From assembly GCA_964531455.1 (NCBI GenBank), contig CAZHFZ010000011.1, positions 1 to 64,000 of the forward strand: a stretch of 64,000 nt of DNA. Direction: 5' to 3'. Positions 1 through 8,705 of this stretch are shown one piece after another. The notes beneath the pieces are model-generated. The model was not told the origin of the DNA. It saw only the letters and a list, made by a program, of their open reading frames with translations, and did not search any database. Every line of letters begins with the position of its first letter. Position 1 is the first letter of the stretch. Made by a program: the position numbers and the translations under genes. Source of the stretch: Ga0077527 sp964531455 (GTDB lineage: Bacteria; Pseudomonadota; Gammaproteobacteria; Burkholderiales; SG8-41).

Positions 1-561
1 AACGCCGACTTCGCGCTGGGTCACCACGCAGTTCTTGTGGTCATGCACGTATTCAATAGGGTCTTCGATGGTGATGATGTGGCCGTAGCTGTTTTCGTTG
101 CGGTAGCCGATCATCGCCGCCAGAGAAGTCGATTTGCCCGAGCCCGTGCCGCCGACCAGAATCACCAATCCGCGCTTGGTCATCACAACATCCTTCAGCA
201 CCGGCGGCAGCTTCATGTCGTCGAACTTCGGGATCGTGGTGTTGATGGTCCGCAGCACCATGCCGACACGGCCCTGCTGCATGAAGGCATTGACACGAAA
301 GCGCCCGATATCACCGGGGCTGACTGCGAAATTGCACTCCTTGGTTGCTTCGAATTCGCCGGCCTGCTTGTCGTTCATGATGCCGCGCGCCAGTTCCGCC
401 GTGTGCTGAGCAGTCAGCGACTGCTGCGCCACCGGCGTCATTTTGCCGTCGAGCTTGATCGCCGGCGGGAAACCCACCGTGATGAAAAGGTCTGATGCCT
501 TTTTCGCAACCATGGCCCGCAGCAGGTCGTGCATGAACTTGACTGCCTGTTCTCTTTCCAT
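1..561 (-). CDS. pilU: PilU, type IV pilus retraction ATPase (3' end cut by window edge)
   Basis: Read on the minus strand from ATG at 559-561; the gene runs off the left edge, so about 187 N-terminal residues are visible. The protein begins MERE...FMHDLLRAMVAKKASDLF, the N-terminal PAS-like domain of PilT/PilU ATPases, followed by a Walker A motif (GGTGSGKST, about residue 133) and the Asp-box stretch ITIEDPIEYVHDH. PilU is a cytoplasmic hexameric ATPase that assists PilT in retracting type IV pili. It lies 40 bp downstream of pilT on the same strand, the usual pilT-pilU order. The call of PilU rather than a second PilT rests on the N-terminus and this position; the diagnostic C-terminus is outside the window. 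Confidence 0.9.
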   Translation of the reverse strand, partial: MEREQAVKFMHDLLRAMVAKKASDLFITVGFPPAIKLDGKMTPVAQQSLTAQHTAELARGIMNDKQAGEFEATKECNFAVSPGDIGRFRVNAFMQQGRVGMVLRTINTTIPKFDDMKLPPVLKDVVMTKRGLVILVGGTGSGKSTSLAAMIGYRNENSYGHIITIEDPIEYVHDHKNCVVTQREVGV

Positions 562-601
562 ACTTTTACTCCCGTATTCTTAGCATCGACCGGTTTCCGG
601 T

Positions 602-1642
602 TTAACGGAACGAGTCCTTGTTCATTGCCTTGCCGCGCGCTTCCTCAACCGACACGATGTTGCGTTTGACCAGGTCCTGCAGATTCTGGTCCAGCGTCTG
701 CATGCCCAGTTGAGCGCCGGTCTGGATCGCCGAATACATCTGCGCCACCTTGTTCTCGCGGATCAGGTTGCGGATCGCCGGTGTGCCGACCATGATTTCA
801 TGGGCCGCGGCACGGCCGCTGCCGTCCTTGGTTTTGAGCAGCGTCTGCGAGATCACCGCGCGCAGGGATTCCGACAGCATCGCGCGCATCATTTCTTTTT
901 CTTCCGCCGGGAACACGTCAATGATCCGGTCGATGGTCTTGGCAGCGGAACTGGTGTGCAGCGTGCCGAACACCAGATGGCCCGTTTCAGCGGCAGTCAG
1001 AGCGAGGCGGATGGTTTCCAGATCGCGCATCTCGCCGACCAGGATGATGTCCGGATCTTCACGCAGTGCCGAGCGCAGCGCGTTGGCAAAAGACAAGGTG
1101 TGCGGCCCGACTTCGCGCTGGTTGATCAGGCATTTTTTCGATTCGTGCACGAATTCGATCGGATCTTCCACCGTCAGGATGTGGCCCTGTTCGTTTGAGT
1201 TGATATGGTCAACGATGGCGGCCAGGGTTGTCGATTTGCCCGATCCCGTCGGCCCGGTCACCAGCACCACGCCGCGCGGCTGGTTGGCAATTTCCACGAA
1301 CACCTTTGGCGCCTTCAGATCCTCCAGGCTCAATACCTTCGACGGAATCGTCCGGAATACCGCACCTGCGCCACGTTGCTGGACAAAGGCGTTGACGCGA
1401 AAACGCGCCAGGTTGGGAATGGAGAACGAAAAATCGCACTCCAGGTTTTCTTCATAAAACTTGCGCTGGCCGTCGTTCATGATGTCATACACCATGGCGT
1501 GGACGTCCTTGTGTTCGAGCGCAGGCAGGTTGATGCGGCGGATGTCGCCATGCACGCGGATCATCGGCGGCAGGCCGGAAGACAGATGCAGGTCAGATGC
1601 CTTGTTTTTGACAACGAAGGCCAGCAGTTCGGAGATGTCCAT
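602..1642 (-). CDS. pilT: PilT, twitching motility retraction ATPase
   Basis: The 346-residue protein has the normal PilT length. It starts MDISELLAFVVKNKASDLHL. Visible motifs are Walker A GPTGSGKS (130-137), the Asp box TVEDPIEFVH, Walker B (ILVGEMRD, about 200), the His box (LVFGTLHTSSAAKTIDRI) and the AIRNLIRE motif near residue 310 that PilT needs for retraction. It acts as a hexamer at the inner-membrane base of the type IV pilus and depolymerises pilin. An AGGGA ribosome site lies about 10 bp before ATG. It is divergent from the yggS homologue, with about 105 bp between the starts, and pilU follows. Confidence 0.97.
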   Translation of the reverse strand: MDISELLAFVVKNKASDLHLSSGLPPMIRVHGDIRRINLPALEHKDVHAMVYDIMNDGQRKFYEENLECDFSFSIPNLARFRVNAFVQQRGAGAVFRTIPSKVLSLEDLKAPKVFVEIANQPRGVVLVTGPTGSGKSTTLAAIVDHINSNEQGHILTVEDPIEFVHESKKCLINQREVGPHTLSFANALRSALREDPDIILVGEMRDLETIRLALTAAETGHLVFGTLHTSSAAKTIDRIIDVFPAEEKEMMRAMLSESLRAVISQTLLKTKDGSGRAAAHEIMVGTPAIRNLIRENKVAQMYSAIQTGAQLGMQTLDQNLQDLVKRNIVSVEEARGKAMNKDSFR

Positions 1643-1747
1643 TTATAATTCCCTGGGAAGTGTTGCCATGCGGGCTATGCGGGGTGCCGTATGCGCGCAC
1701 CCAAGCGCTGGAACATGCGCCAAACAGCCTCTGAGCGCGCCGAAATT

Positions 1748-2449
1748 ATGACCACAATCGCCTTGAACTTGCAAGCCGTACACGAGCGCATCCAGCGGGC
1801 TGCAGCCGCTGCAAATCGCGCGCCGGACAGCGTGCAACTGCTGGCGGTCAGCAAGACCTTCGACGCCGATGCGGTTGAAGCCGCATGGCAGGCCGGGGCT
1901 CGCGCATTTGGCGAGAATTTTGTGCAGGAAGCCCTGGACAAGATTGCGCAACTCAGGCATCTCGCCATCGAATGGCATTTCATCGGCCCGATCCAGAGCA
2001 ACAAGACCCGTCCGATTGCCGAGCACTTTGCATGGGTGCATGGAATTGAGCGCGAAAAGATTGCGCGACGCCTCAATGACTCGCGTCCAGCCGATTTGCC
2101 GCCGCTGAATGTGCTGATCCAGGTCAACGTCAGCGGCGAAGCCAGCAAAAGCGGCGTCTCCCCCGGTGAGGAGCGCGCCCTGGCTGAGGTGATCCGCACG
2201 CTGCCGCATCTGCGGCTGCGCGGGTTGATGGCCATTCCGGAACCGACCACGGATGCCGGCCTGCAGCGACAGCGATTTGCGCTGCTGCGTACCCTGCAGC
2301 AGCGATTGCAGGTGGAAGACCCTGAAGTCGACATATTGTCGATGGGCATGTCCGATGACCTGGAGGCCGCGATCGCCGAAGGTGCAACAATCGTTCGTAT
2401 CGGAACAGCCATATTCGGCTCACGGAAAGCGGCGAATACCGGCCACTGA
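1748..2449 (+). CDS. yggS: YggS/PLPBP family pyridoxal-phosphate homeostasis protein
   Basis: A 233-residue single-domain TIM-barrel PLP-binding protein. The PLP lysine is in VQLLAVSKT (K36 from the chosen start). WHFIGPIQSNKTR, NVLIQVNVSGEASKSG, RGLMAIPEPT and LSMGMSDDLEAAIAEGATIVRIGTAIFG are all characteristic of the family. I chose ATG 1748 because family members begin just before the helix containing LQAVHERI; an in-frame upstream start at 1691 would add 19 atypical residues. The family is thought to hold or deliver PLP and keep the cellular B6 pool balanced; it has no known catalytic activity. It is followed by proC and yggT, a widely conserved order. Confidence 0.93.
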   Translation: MTTIALNLQAVHERIQRAAAAANRAPDSVQLLAVSKTFDADAVEAAWQAGARAFGENFVQEALDKIAQLRHLAIEWHFIGPIQSNKTRPIAEHFAWVHGIEREKIARRLNDSRPADLPPLNVLIQVNVSGEASKSGVSPGEERALAEVIRTLPHLRLRGLMAIPEPTTDAGLQRQRFALLRTLQQRLQVEDPEVDILSMGMSDDLEAAIAEGATIVRIGTAIFGSRKAANTGH

Positions 2450-2525
2450 ACCGTATAATGCGGCGAACGGGCTGCCCCTGCATTAGTACAAGCACGGTTC
2501 AAATTTAGCGTTTTCTGATCAATAC

Positions 2526-3338
2526 ATGAACATCCTTTTCATCGGCGGCGGCAATATGGCGGCCGCAATCATCGGCGGACTGGTGGCCAAAGGCTGGCCG
2601 GCATCAGCCATCCATGCCGTGGATGTACTGCCGGAAGCGCTGCAGCGGCTTGAACAGCGATATGGCATCCGCACATCGGTCGACAGTGGGGCGGCGGCGC
2701 GCAATGCTGACTGCATCGTTCTCGCCGTCAAACCGCAGCAGCTGCGTGAAGTTGCGCGCGGCCTTGCCTCTGTCATCGACGGCAAACTGATCATCAGCAT
2801 TGCAGCCGGCATTCGCGGCGTTGATCTCGCCCGCTGGCTGGGGCCGGCTGCGCACATCGTACGCGCAATGCCCAACACGCCGGCGCTGGTGGCTGCCGGG
2901 ATCACGGGGCTTTGTGCCATGCCCGGCGTCACGGAAAAGCAGCGCGAAGATGCGGAACGCATCCTTGGCGCGGTCGGCACCACATTCTGGGTCGGATCGG
3001 AGCGCGATCTTGACGCGGTCACCGCCGTGTCCGGCAGTGGCCCCGCTTATGTGTTTTATTTCATTGAGGCACTTGAGCAGGCGGCACTGGAACTGGGTTT
3101 GCCTGCGGCAGCGGCCAGACAAAGTGCGTTGGCCACTTTTGCCGGAGCAGTAAAACTCGCAATGGCCGATGACACCGACCCTGCCACGCTGCGCGCAAGG
3201 GTTACTTCGAAGGGCGGTACCACCGAGCGTGCGATATCACTGCTCGACAAAGACGCCGTCAAGGCTGCCTTTGTGCGTGCAATACGCGGGGCTGCCGAGC
3301 GATCCGCCGAACTCGGCGACGAACTGGGCAGGGACTAG
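2526..3338 (+). CDS. proC: Pyrroline-5-carboxylate reductase
   Basis: The 270-residue enzyme reduces 1-pyrroline-5-carboxylate to L-proline with NAD(P)H in the cytosol. The N-terminal Rossmann fold shows MNILFIGGGNMAAAIIGGL; VLAVKPQQL and MPNTPALVAAGITG follow; the C-terminal dimerisation domain has SGSGPAYVFYFIEAL and the ProC signature TSKGGTTERAI. Length is normal. A TATAAT at 2454-2459 could be the -10 of its promoter, but I see no clear -35. The next gene, yggT, begins 14 bp after the TAG stop and is probably cotranscribed. Confidence 0.97.
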   Translation: MNILFIGGGNMAAAIIGGLVAKGWPASAIHAVDVLPEALQRLEQRYGIRTSVDSGAAARNADCIVLAVKPQQLREVARGLASVIDGKLIISIAAGIRGVDLARWLGPAAHIVRAMPNTPALVAAGITGLCAMPGVTEKQREDAERILGAVGTTFWVGSERDLDAVTAVSGSGPAYVFYFIEALEQAALELGLPAAAARQSALATFAGAVKLAMADDTDPATLRARVTSKGGTTERAISLLDKDAVKAAFVRAIRGAAERSAELGDELGRD

Positions 3339-3352
3339 GAGCGCAGGACATC

Positions 3353-3931
3353 ATGCTGGGCAATGCACTGATTTTCATCGCACAGGTCGCGTTCGGGCTG
3401 CTGACGCTGACCCTGTTGCTGCGCTTTTATCTGCAATGGGTCAGGGCCCCCTATCGCAATCCACTGGCGGACTTTGTCAACGCGCTGACTGATTTCATGG
3501 TACGCCCGGCGCGCCGAATCCTGCCCGGCCTGTGGGGAATCGATCTGCCGACGCTGTTGCTGGCGTGGCTGATGCAATTGCTGGAGTGGCTGATCGTCTT
3601 GCAGGTGCGCGGGTTCCGCTTCGGTACGGAAATCGGGCTGGCGCTGCTGGGTATTGCCGCCGTTGCCGCCGTCGCAGTGATGAAGATGTTGGTGTACATC
3701 GTCCTGTTCTCGACGCTGTTGCAGGCCGTGCTGTCGTGGGTCAATCCCGGCAGCCCTGTTGCGCCGCTGCTTGATGCAATGACGCGACCGTTCCTGCGCA
3801 TGTTCCGCCGGCGGATTCCGCCCATAGGCAATGTCGATCTGTCGCCGCTGTTCCTGATAGTGGCCTGCCAGCTGCTGTTGATGCTGCCCATAGCCTGGCT
3901 GGAATCATCCGCGCTGCTGCTGTTGCGATGA
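3353..3931 (+). CDS. yggT: YggT family integral membrane protein
   Basis: A 192-residue, very hydrophobic protein with two tandem YggT units. The first (about 1-90) contains LLLRFYLQWVRAPYRNP; the second (about 95-190) contains YIVLFSTLLQAVLSWVNPGSP followed by PFLRMFRRRIPPIG. About four to five membrane segments are expected. The family is linked in the literature to osmotic stress and, in plastids and cyanobacteria, to cytochrome assembly or division, but its role in proteobacteria is not settled. An AGGAGC ribosome site precedes ATG. Its stop overlaps the start of the next gene (ATGA), so the two are translationally coupled. Confidence 0.92.
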   Translation: MLGNALIFIAQVAFGLLTLTLLLRFYLQWVRAPYRNPLADFVNALTDFMVRPARRILPGLWGIDLPTLLLAWLMQLLEWLIVLQVRGFRFGTEIGLALLGIAAVAAVAVMKMLVYIVLFSTLLQAVLSWVNPGSPVAPLLDAMTRPFLRMFRRRIPPIGNVDLSPLFLIVACQLLLMLPIAWLESSALLLLR

Positions 3932-4233
3932 CCGGTGGGTGGCTCCGCTACCAGGCCGAAATCTCGCGTCTGACTCTGCAGATCCACGCCCAGCCCAATG
4001 CAAAATCCACCGGCGCAAACGGATTTCACGGCGACGCCCTGAAAGTCCGCATTGCTGCACCGGCAACCGATGACAAGGCCAATGCCGCACTGCTGATCTG
4101 GCTGGCGGAAACACTGAAACTGCCACTGAGCGTGCTGAAGATCCGTTCGGGCGCAACTTCACGCCGCAAGGTTGTGGAAATTAAGCCCGCCGATGCGGTT
4201 ATCGCAGCACGCGCAGCCGCACTTGCCAGTTGA
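3928..4233 (+). CDS. DUF167 (YggU) family protein
   Basis: A 101-residue small alpha/beta protein. The family core is visible: LTLQIHAQPNAKSTG near the N-terminus, LKVRIAAPATDDKANAALLIWLAETL in the middle and LKIRSGATSRRKVVEI near the end. The ATG overlaps the yggT stop by four bases. DUF167 proteins often follow yggT and yggS; their function is unknown. The gene ends 13 bp from the stop of the convergent phospholipase D-family gene, with no obvious terminator between them. Confidence 0.9.
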   Translation: MTGGWLRYQAEISRLTLQIHAQPNAKSTGANGFHGDALKVRIAAPATDDKANAALLIWLAETLKLPLSVLKIRSGATSRRKVVEIKPADAVIAARAAALAS

Positions 4234-4246
4234 ACCCGGTTGATTG

Positions 4247-5701
4247 CTAGCGATCCTCTTCCGCGCCGCCTTTGCGCATCCGCCAGGCGCGTACCAGCAG
4301 AGTGGCTCCGACCCACAAGGCCACCAATGCCAGCGGTACAGTCACCGCAAGCGGCACCAGCAAAGCGGCAACGGAAAAAACCAGAAACACCAGTGCAACG
4401 CTGAACATCATTCCGGATTCAGCCGGTCCCAATATGCGACGGTTGCTGAATGCTGCGCCTACCGTATTGCCTATGCGCAACGCACCGGCTGCTGCGCGTG
4501 CCGCCCGCCCGCCAGATCCTGTTGCGCGATGCCGGCGTGGCGTGGGTTTGGTACGACTTACACGATGCTTTGCGCCCAATACGATTTCAGTCGCATTGCC
4601 AAGGTCTTGCTCATACATGTCCTGCATGACGCGACCGCAGCCTTCGTCCTCGATCGCGATATCAAGCTCGTAATTGCCGATCCAGCTGGCAATATTCAGG
4701 TTGGTAGAACCGACGCGAGCCCAGCGTCCGTCGGCGACAGCCGTTTTGGCATGCAGCATTGAACCATTCCATTCGAAAACACGGATGCCAGCTTCCAGCA
4801 GCGGCCGGTAACCCGCGCGCGAAATCTGCCCGACCATCGGGACATCGCTGGTGCCGGGAACCAGCAACCGCACATCAACGCCGTCGCGCGCCGCTGCGCG
4901 CAGCGCCTGCACATACGGCGCGATACCCACGTAATAGGCGTCGGTCAGCCATAACGTCTCGCGGGCAAGTGCTGCAATCATCTGGTCCAGCCGGTAGAGT
5001 CCGGCGAGATTGGGTTCGCTGGCCAAGACGCGCAGCATGACTTCGCCAACCGGCAGTGCCGGAACCGGCAAAACATCCAGTGCGCCTTCACCCGTCGCCG
5101 CCCAGGTCTGGGCAAACGCGCGCTCGATATCCGCCACGACAGGACCGCGGATTTCTATGCCGGTGTCCCGCCAGGGGGCGATGCCCTGCCGGGGATCGCC
5201 GCGCCATTTGTCGCTGACGCAAAGCCCTGTGACGTAACCAATCGTGCTGTCAACAGCGACCATCTTGCGGTGGTCACGTGTCAGCCAGCCGAACGGGCTG
5301 TCAAAGCGGGGGCGGTTGAAGCATCGAACCTGCCCGCCTGCCGCAACCAGCGGTTGCAACAGACGGGCCGTGCCCACACCCAGCGCACCCATCCAGTCAT
5401 AGATCAGCCTTACGGCAATCCCGGCTCGTGCACGTTCAGCCATTGCAGCAACAAACTCGCGGCCGGTCGCATCGTCAGCCAGTATGTAATTCTCGAAAAG
5501 CACCGACCTTCGGGCTCCGGCAATCGCTGACAGCCACGCAGGATAATTTTCACCGGCATCGCGCAGGACGCGAACCGCGTTGCCACCACCCAGCGGCGCT
5601 CCACCCGCCCGTGCAAACATCTGTTCCGCAACCTGCCGCAACTCGGCGCTGGCACGCGGCAAAGCGCTATTGCGGACCTGCGGTTGTACGGGAAGGGCCA
5701 T
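4247..5701 (-). CDS. Phospholipase D-family cardiolipin synthase-like protein with C-terminal membrane tail
   Basis: A 484-residue protein with two PLD catalytic motifs. The first is HRKMVAVDSTIGYVTG (about 143-158), the second HAKTAVADGRWARVGSTN (about 319-336). This is the pattern of ClsB-type cardiolipin synthases, which condense phospholipids. After residue 380 comes an Arg-rich linker, then two hydrophobic stretches (about 425-470, with FSVALVFLVFSVAALLVPL and VTVPLALVALWVGATLLV) and a charged tail. Bacterial cardiolipin synthases usually carry their membrane segments at the N-terminus or, like ClsB, lack them, so this arrangement is notable. It lies 28 bp downstream of rng on the same strand. 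Confidence 0.82.
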   Translation of the reverse strand: MALPVQPQVRNSALPRASAELRQVAEQMFARAGGAPLGGGNAVRVLRDAGENYPAWLSAIAGARRSVLFENYILADDATGREFVAAMAERARAGIAVRLIYDWMGALGVGTARLLQPLVAAGGQVRCFNRPRFDSPFGWLTRDHRKMVAVDSTIGYVTGLCVSDKWRGDPRQGIAPWRDTGIEIRGPVVADIERAFAQTWAATGEGALDVLPVPALPVGEVMLRVLASEPNLAGLYRLDQMIAALARETLWLTDAYYVGIAPYVQALRAAARDGVDVRLLVPGTSDVPMVGQISRAGYRPLLEAGIRVFEWNGSMLHAKTAVADGRWARVGSTNLNIASWIGNYELDIAIEDEGCGRVMQDMYEQDLGNATEIVLGAKHRVSRTKPTPRRHRATGSGGRAARAAAGALRIGNTVGAAFSNRRILGPAESGMMFSVALVFLVFSVAALLVPLAVTVPLALVALWVGATLLVRAWRMRKGGAEEDR

Positions 5702-5729
5702 GGTTCGCCTTGAAACAAAACGGGACGCG

Positions 5730-7184
5730 CTACATCAGAACGATGTCGAACTGTTCCTGATTGTAGGCCGACTCGACCTGCAGCGAAATCGGCTTGCCGA
5801 TAAAATCGGAAAGCATGGCCAGATTATGCGACTCCTCGTCGAGGAACATGTCGATCACCTGTTGCGAGGCGAGAATGCGGAATTCCCGCGCATCAAACTG
5901 GCGAGATTCACGAAGCAGTTCACGCAGCACTTCGTAACACACGGTCTGCGCGGTCTTCAATGCGCCACGTCCGGCACATGTGGGGCAGGACTCACAGAGG
6001 ATATGGGCCAGACTCTCGCGGGTGCGCTTGCGCGTCATTTCCACCAAACCGAGCTGGGTGAAGCCGTTGATGGTCATGCGCGTACGATCCCGGGCCAGCG
6101 CCTTACGGAATTCATTGAGTACGGCGTTACGGTGCTCCTCCGTGTCCATGTCGATGAAATCGATGATGACAATACCGCCGAGATTGCGCAGACGCAGCTG
6201 GCGCGCAATGGCCTGCGCCGCCTCGAGGTTGGTCTTGAATATCGTGTCATCAAAGGTGCGACCGCCGACAAACCCCCCGGTGTTGACGTCCACCGTGGTC
6301 AGCGCTTCGGTCTGATCAATGATCAGGTAGCCGCCGGACTTGAGATCAACCCGTCGCGCCAAAGCGCGTTCGATGTCATCTTCAACATTATGCAGATCAA
6401 AGAGCGGACGCTCACCCTGGTAATGCGCCAGTCGCGGCACCACGTTCGGCGTGAACAGTCGTGCGAAGTGACACATCGCCTGATGGGTTTCATTCGAATC
6501 CACGTAAATCCGCCCGGTATCCTCATGGGCGAAGTCACGCAAAACACGCAGGCTCAGGTTGAGGTCCTGGTAAAGCAGCGCCAGCGGCGCGGCCGTACGC
6601 GCCTGCTCCCGGATGTCATGCCAGAGCTTGCGCAGGTACTCGACATCCGAAGCCAGCTCGCGATCTGACGCAGCCTCGGCCATAGTGCGAATGATGAATC
6701 CGCCCTTCTCGTCCGCCGGCATCAGTTGCTGCAACTTCTCGCGCAGGTGCACGCGCTCTTCTTCATCTTCGATGCGCTGCGAGATGCCGATATGGGATTC
6801 CTGCGGCAGGTAGACCAGCAGGCGCCCGGCGATGCTGATCTGCGTCGACAATCGTGCGCCCTTGGTACCGATCGGGTCCTTGATCACCTGGACCATCAGG
6901 CTCTGCCCTTCGTTAAGCAGTCGCTCAATGGGCAGGCCGGATTCACCGTTGACGCGATTACCCCAGATATCAGCGACGTGGAGAAAAGCCGCACGCTCTC
7001 CGCCGATGTCGACAAAGGCCGATTGCATGCCGGGCAGCACGCGCACGACTTTTCCCATGTAGATGTTGCCGACAAAACCGCGCGCTGATGCGCGCTCGAT
7101 ATGCAGTTCCTGGGTAACGCCGTGTTCGATGACGGCGACCCGGGTTTCCTGCGGTGTGACGTTAATCAGAATGTCTTCGCTCAT
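5730..7184 (-). CDS. rng: Ribonuclease G
   Basis: A 484-residue member of the RNase E/G family, the length of RNase G and lacking the long C-terminal scaffold of RNase E. It starts MSEDILINVTPQETRVAVIE; an S1-type RNA-binding domain (about 36-120) contains GNIYMGKVVRVLPGMQSAFV. The Mg-binding catalytic part shows TVDVNTGGFVG and IVIIDFIDMDTEEHR. A Zn-link motif (CPTCAGRG) lies near residue 405. It processes the 16S rRNA 5' end and turns over mRNAs. It starts 8 bp after maf, and nadD-rsfS-rlmH-maf-rng forms a tightly packed minus-strand unit. Confidence 0.96.
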   Translation of the reverse strand: MSEDILINVTPQETRVAVIEHGVTQELHIERASARGFVGNIYMGKVVRVLPGMQSAFVDIGGERAAFLHVADIWGNRVNGESGLPIERLLNEGQSLMVQVIKDPIGTKGARLSTQISIAGRLLVYLPQESHIGISQRIEDEEERVHLREKLQQLMPADEKGGFIIRTMAEAASDRELASDVEYLRKLWHDIREQARTAAPLALLYQDLNLSLRVLRDFAHEDTGRIYVDSNETHQAMCHFARLFTPNVVPRLAHYQGERPLFDLHNVEDDIERALARRVDLKSGGYLIIDQTEALTTVDVNTGGFVGGRTFDDTIFKTNLEAAQAIARQLRLRNLGGIVIIDFIDMDTEEHRNAVLNEFRKALARDRTRMTINGFTQLGLVEMTRKRTRESLAHILCESCPTCAGRGALKTAQTVCYEVLRELLRESRQFDAREFRILASQQVIDMFLDEESHNLAMLSDFIGKPISLQVESAYNQEQFDIVLM

Positions 7185-7192
7185 GGCGAATC

Positions 7193-7807
7193 TCAGGGAA
7201 TGCTGATGCCGCAGCTGCGCAGCAGCTCTGCGGTTTCTGCGAGGGGGAGACCCATGATACCGGAATAGCTGCCGTCAATCCGGGTGATGAATGCCGCGGC
7301 CAGCCCCTGCACCGCGTAGCCGCCAGCCTTGTCATAGGATTCGCCGTCGGCGACATAGCGACGAATTTCTGCTGCGTCCAGCGAACGAAACCAGACCCGA
7401 GACTCCGAAACCCGGGTCTGCATCCGGTTTTCCGCAGCAACTGCGACGGCGGTCAGCACGCGATGTGCGCGCCCCGCCAGACGAGAAAGCATCTGCGTAG
7501 CTTCATCCGCATTCGCCGGCTTGCCGAGAATGTCGTCATCGCAAATCACGGTGGTATCGGCTGCCACCACCGGTCGCACAACAATGCGGCGTGCGACCAC
7601 AATGGCCGCGGCAGCCCGCGCCTTGTCACAGGCCACACGAAGAACGTATTTATCGGCAACTTCGCCGGCGTGAGGCGTCTCATCAACATCGGCGCCACGC
7701 CCGGAGCCTTCGCGCAAAGGTATCAGCTCAAAGGCAACGCCAATCTGGCGGAGCAGTTCGCGCCGCCGCGGGCTGCGCGAAGCCAGATAAATTGCTTTCT
7801 CGTTCAT
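7193..7807 (-). CDS. maf: Maf family nucleotide pyrophosphatase (YhdE-type)
   Basis: A 204-residue house-cleaning enzyme that hydrolyses non-canonical or excess nucleoside triphosphates. It begins MNEKAIYLASRSPRRRELL; ADTTVICDDDILGKP carries the catalytic Asp region and DGSYSGIMGLP the C-terminal motif. The IDGSYSGIMGLP form is closer to the YhdE (dTTP/UTP) branch than to YceF. The frame stays open upstream to 7939, but that extension overlaps rlmH and is not conserved, so ATG at 7805-7807 is chosen. It sits 20 bp after the rlmH stop. Confidence 0.93.
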   Translation of the reverse strand: MNEKAIYLASRSPRRRELLRQIGVAFELIPLREGSGRGADVDETPHAGEVADKYVLRVACDKARAAAAIVVARRIVVRPVVAADTTVICDDDILGKPANADEATQMLSRLAGRAHRVLTAVAVAAENRMQTRVSESRVWFRSLDAAEIRRYVADGESYDKAGGYAVQGLAAAFITRIDGSYSGIMGLPLAETAELLRSCGISIP

Positions 7808-7827
7808 CAAATGCGCCTGTGCACCGG

Positions 7828-8301
7828 TCAGTCGCGGTGATAGGGATGGCCCGCAAGCAGCGATGAAGCGCGGTAGAGCTGCTCGGCGAGCACCACACGC
7901 ACCAGCCCATGCGGCAAGGTCAACGGGGACAGCGACCACAACAGATCAGCGCTTGATTTGACCGTATCGTCAAGCCCGTCGGCGCCGCCGATGATGAATG
8001 CAATGTCACGGCCGTCGTTGCGCCAGCGTTTGAAGTGATCAGCCAGTGTGCGCGTCGGAAAACTGCGTCCACGCTCATCCAGTACCACCCGCAAAGCGCT
8101 CTGCGGAACCGCGGCGTCAATATGTTCGGCCTCGGTCTTCAACCACCGCGGGGTATCACCGATTGCATTGCTGCGCTGGGCGGGTTTGAGTTCCTTCAAT
8201 ATCAGCGGCGTCTCGCGAGGCATGCGTTTCGCGTATTCCTCGTAGCCCGCGGTTACCCAAGCCGGCATGCGATGACCGACGGCGAGTATGGCGAGCTTCA
8301 C
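7828..8301 (-). CDS. rlmH: RlmH, 23S rRNA pseudouridine-1915 N3-methyltransferase
   Basis: A 157-residue SPOUT-fold methyltransferase, exactly the family's usual size. It starts MKLAILAVGHRMPAWV; the SAM-binding trefoil knot shows VVLDERGRSF, FIIGGADGL and LTLPHGLVRVVLAEQLYRA, and the end GHPYHR is the invariant C-terminal motif. It methylates pseudouridine 1915 in helix 69 of 23S rRNA in assembled 70S ribosomes. Its ATG overlaps the rsfS stop (ATGA), which fits coupling of two ribosome-related genes. Confidence 0.97.
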   Translation of the reverse strand: MKLAILAVGHRMPAWVTAGYEEYAKRMPRETPLILKELKPAQRSNAIGDTPRWLKTEAEHIDAAVPQSALRVVLDERGRSFPTRTLADHFKRWRNDGRDIAFIIGGADGLDDTVKSSADLLWSLSPLTLPHGLVRVVLAEQLYRASSLLAGHPYHRD

Positions 8302-8705
8302 TTCGCGGTTCGGCTCGCTGTTTTGCCCGCAGGCGTTTTGCCGGCCGGTGTTTTACGAACAACGGTTTTGCGTGGCTTGGTCTGCGAGCCGCCCCAGATC
8401 TCTTCGAGGTTGTAATACTGGCGAATCGCCGGCTGCATCACATGCACGATCACCGCGCCAAGATCCACCAGCACCCATTCGCCGGTCTGTTCGCCTTCGG
8501 TACTCAACACGCTGCCGCCCGCTTTTTTGACTTCTTCGCAAACGTTATTGGCAAGTGCGCGCAATTGCCTGTTGGAATCGCCACTGACAATGATGACCTT
8601 GTCGAACAAGGCCGTCATTTTCTTGACGTTGAACACGACGATGTCGCGCCCCTTGATGTCTTCCAGGGCGGCAACGGCGATCTTGGCGAGTTTCTCGGGT
8701 CCCAT
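8298..8705 (-). CDS. rsfS: RsfS ribosomal silencing factor
   Basis: A 135-residue DUF143/Iojap-family protein that binds L14 on the 50S subunit and blocks subunit joining under starvation. The core (about 1-112) contains DIVVFNVKKMTALFDKVIIVSG, SNRQLRALANNV, GEQTGEWVLVDLGAVIVHVM and YYNLEEIW. The last 23 residues are an added basic tail built from repeats (KTPAG, KTPAG, KTAS). Many RsfS proteins end near the core, so the tail is a local feature. The start overlaps the nadD stop (TGATG). Confidence 0.95.
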   Translation of the reverse strand: MGPEKLAKIAVAALEDIKGRDIVVFNVKKMTALFDKVIIVSGDSNRQLRALANNVCEEVKKAGGSVLSTEGEQTGEWVLVDLGAVIVHVMQPAIRQYYNLEEIWGGSQTKPRKTVVRKTPAGKTPAGKTASRTAK

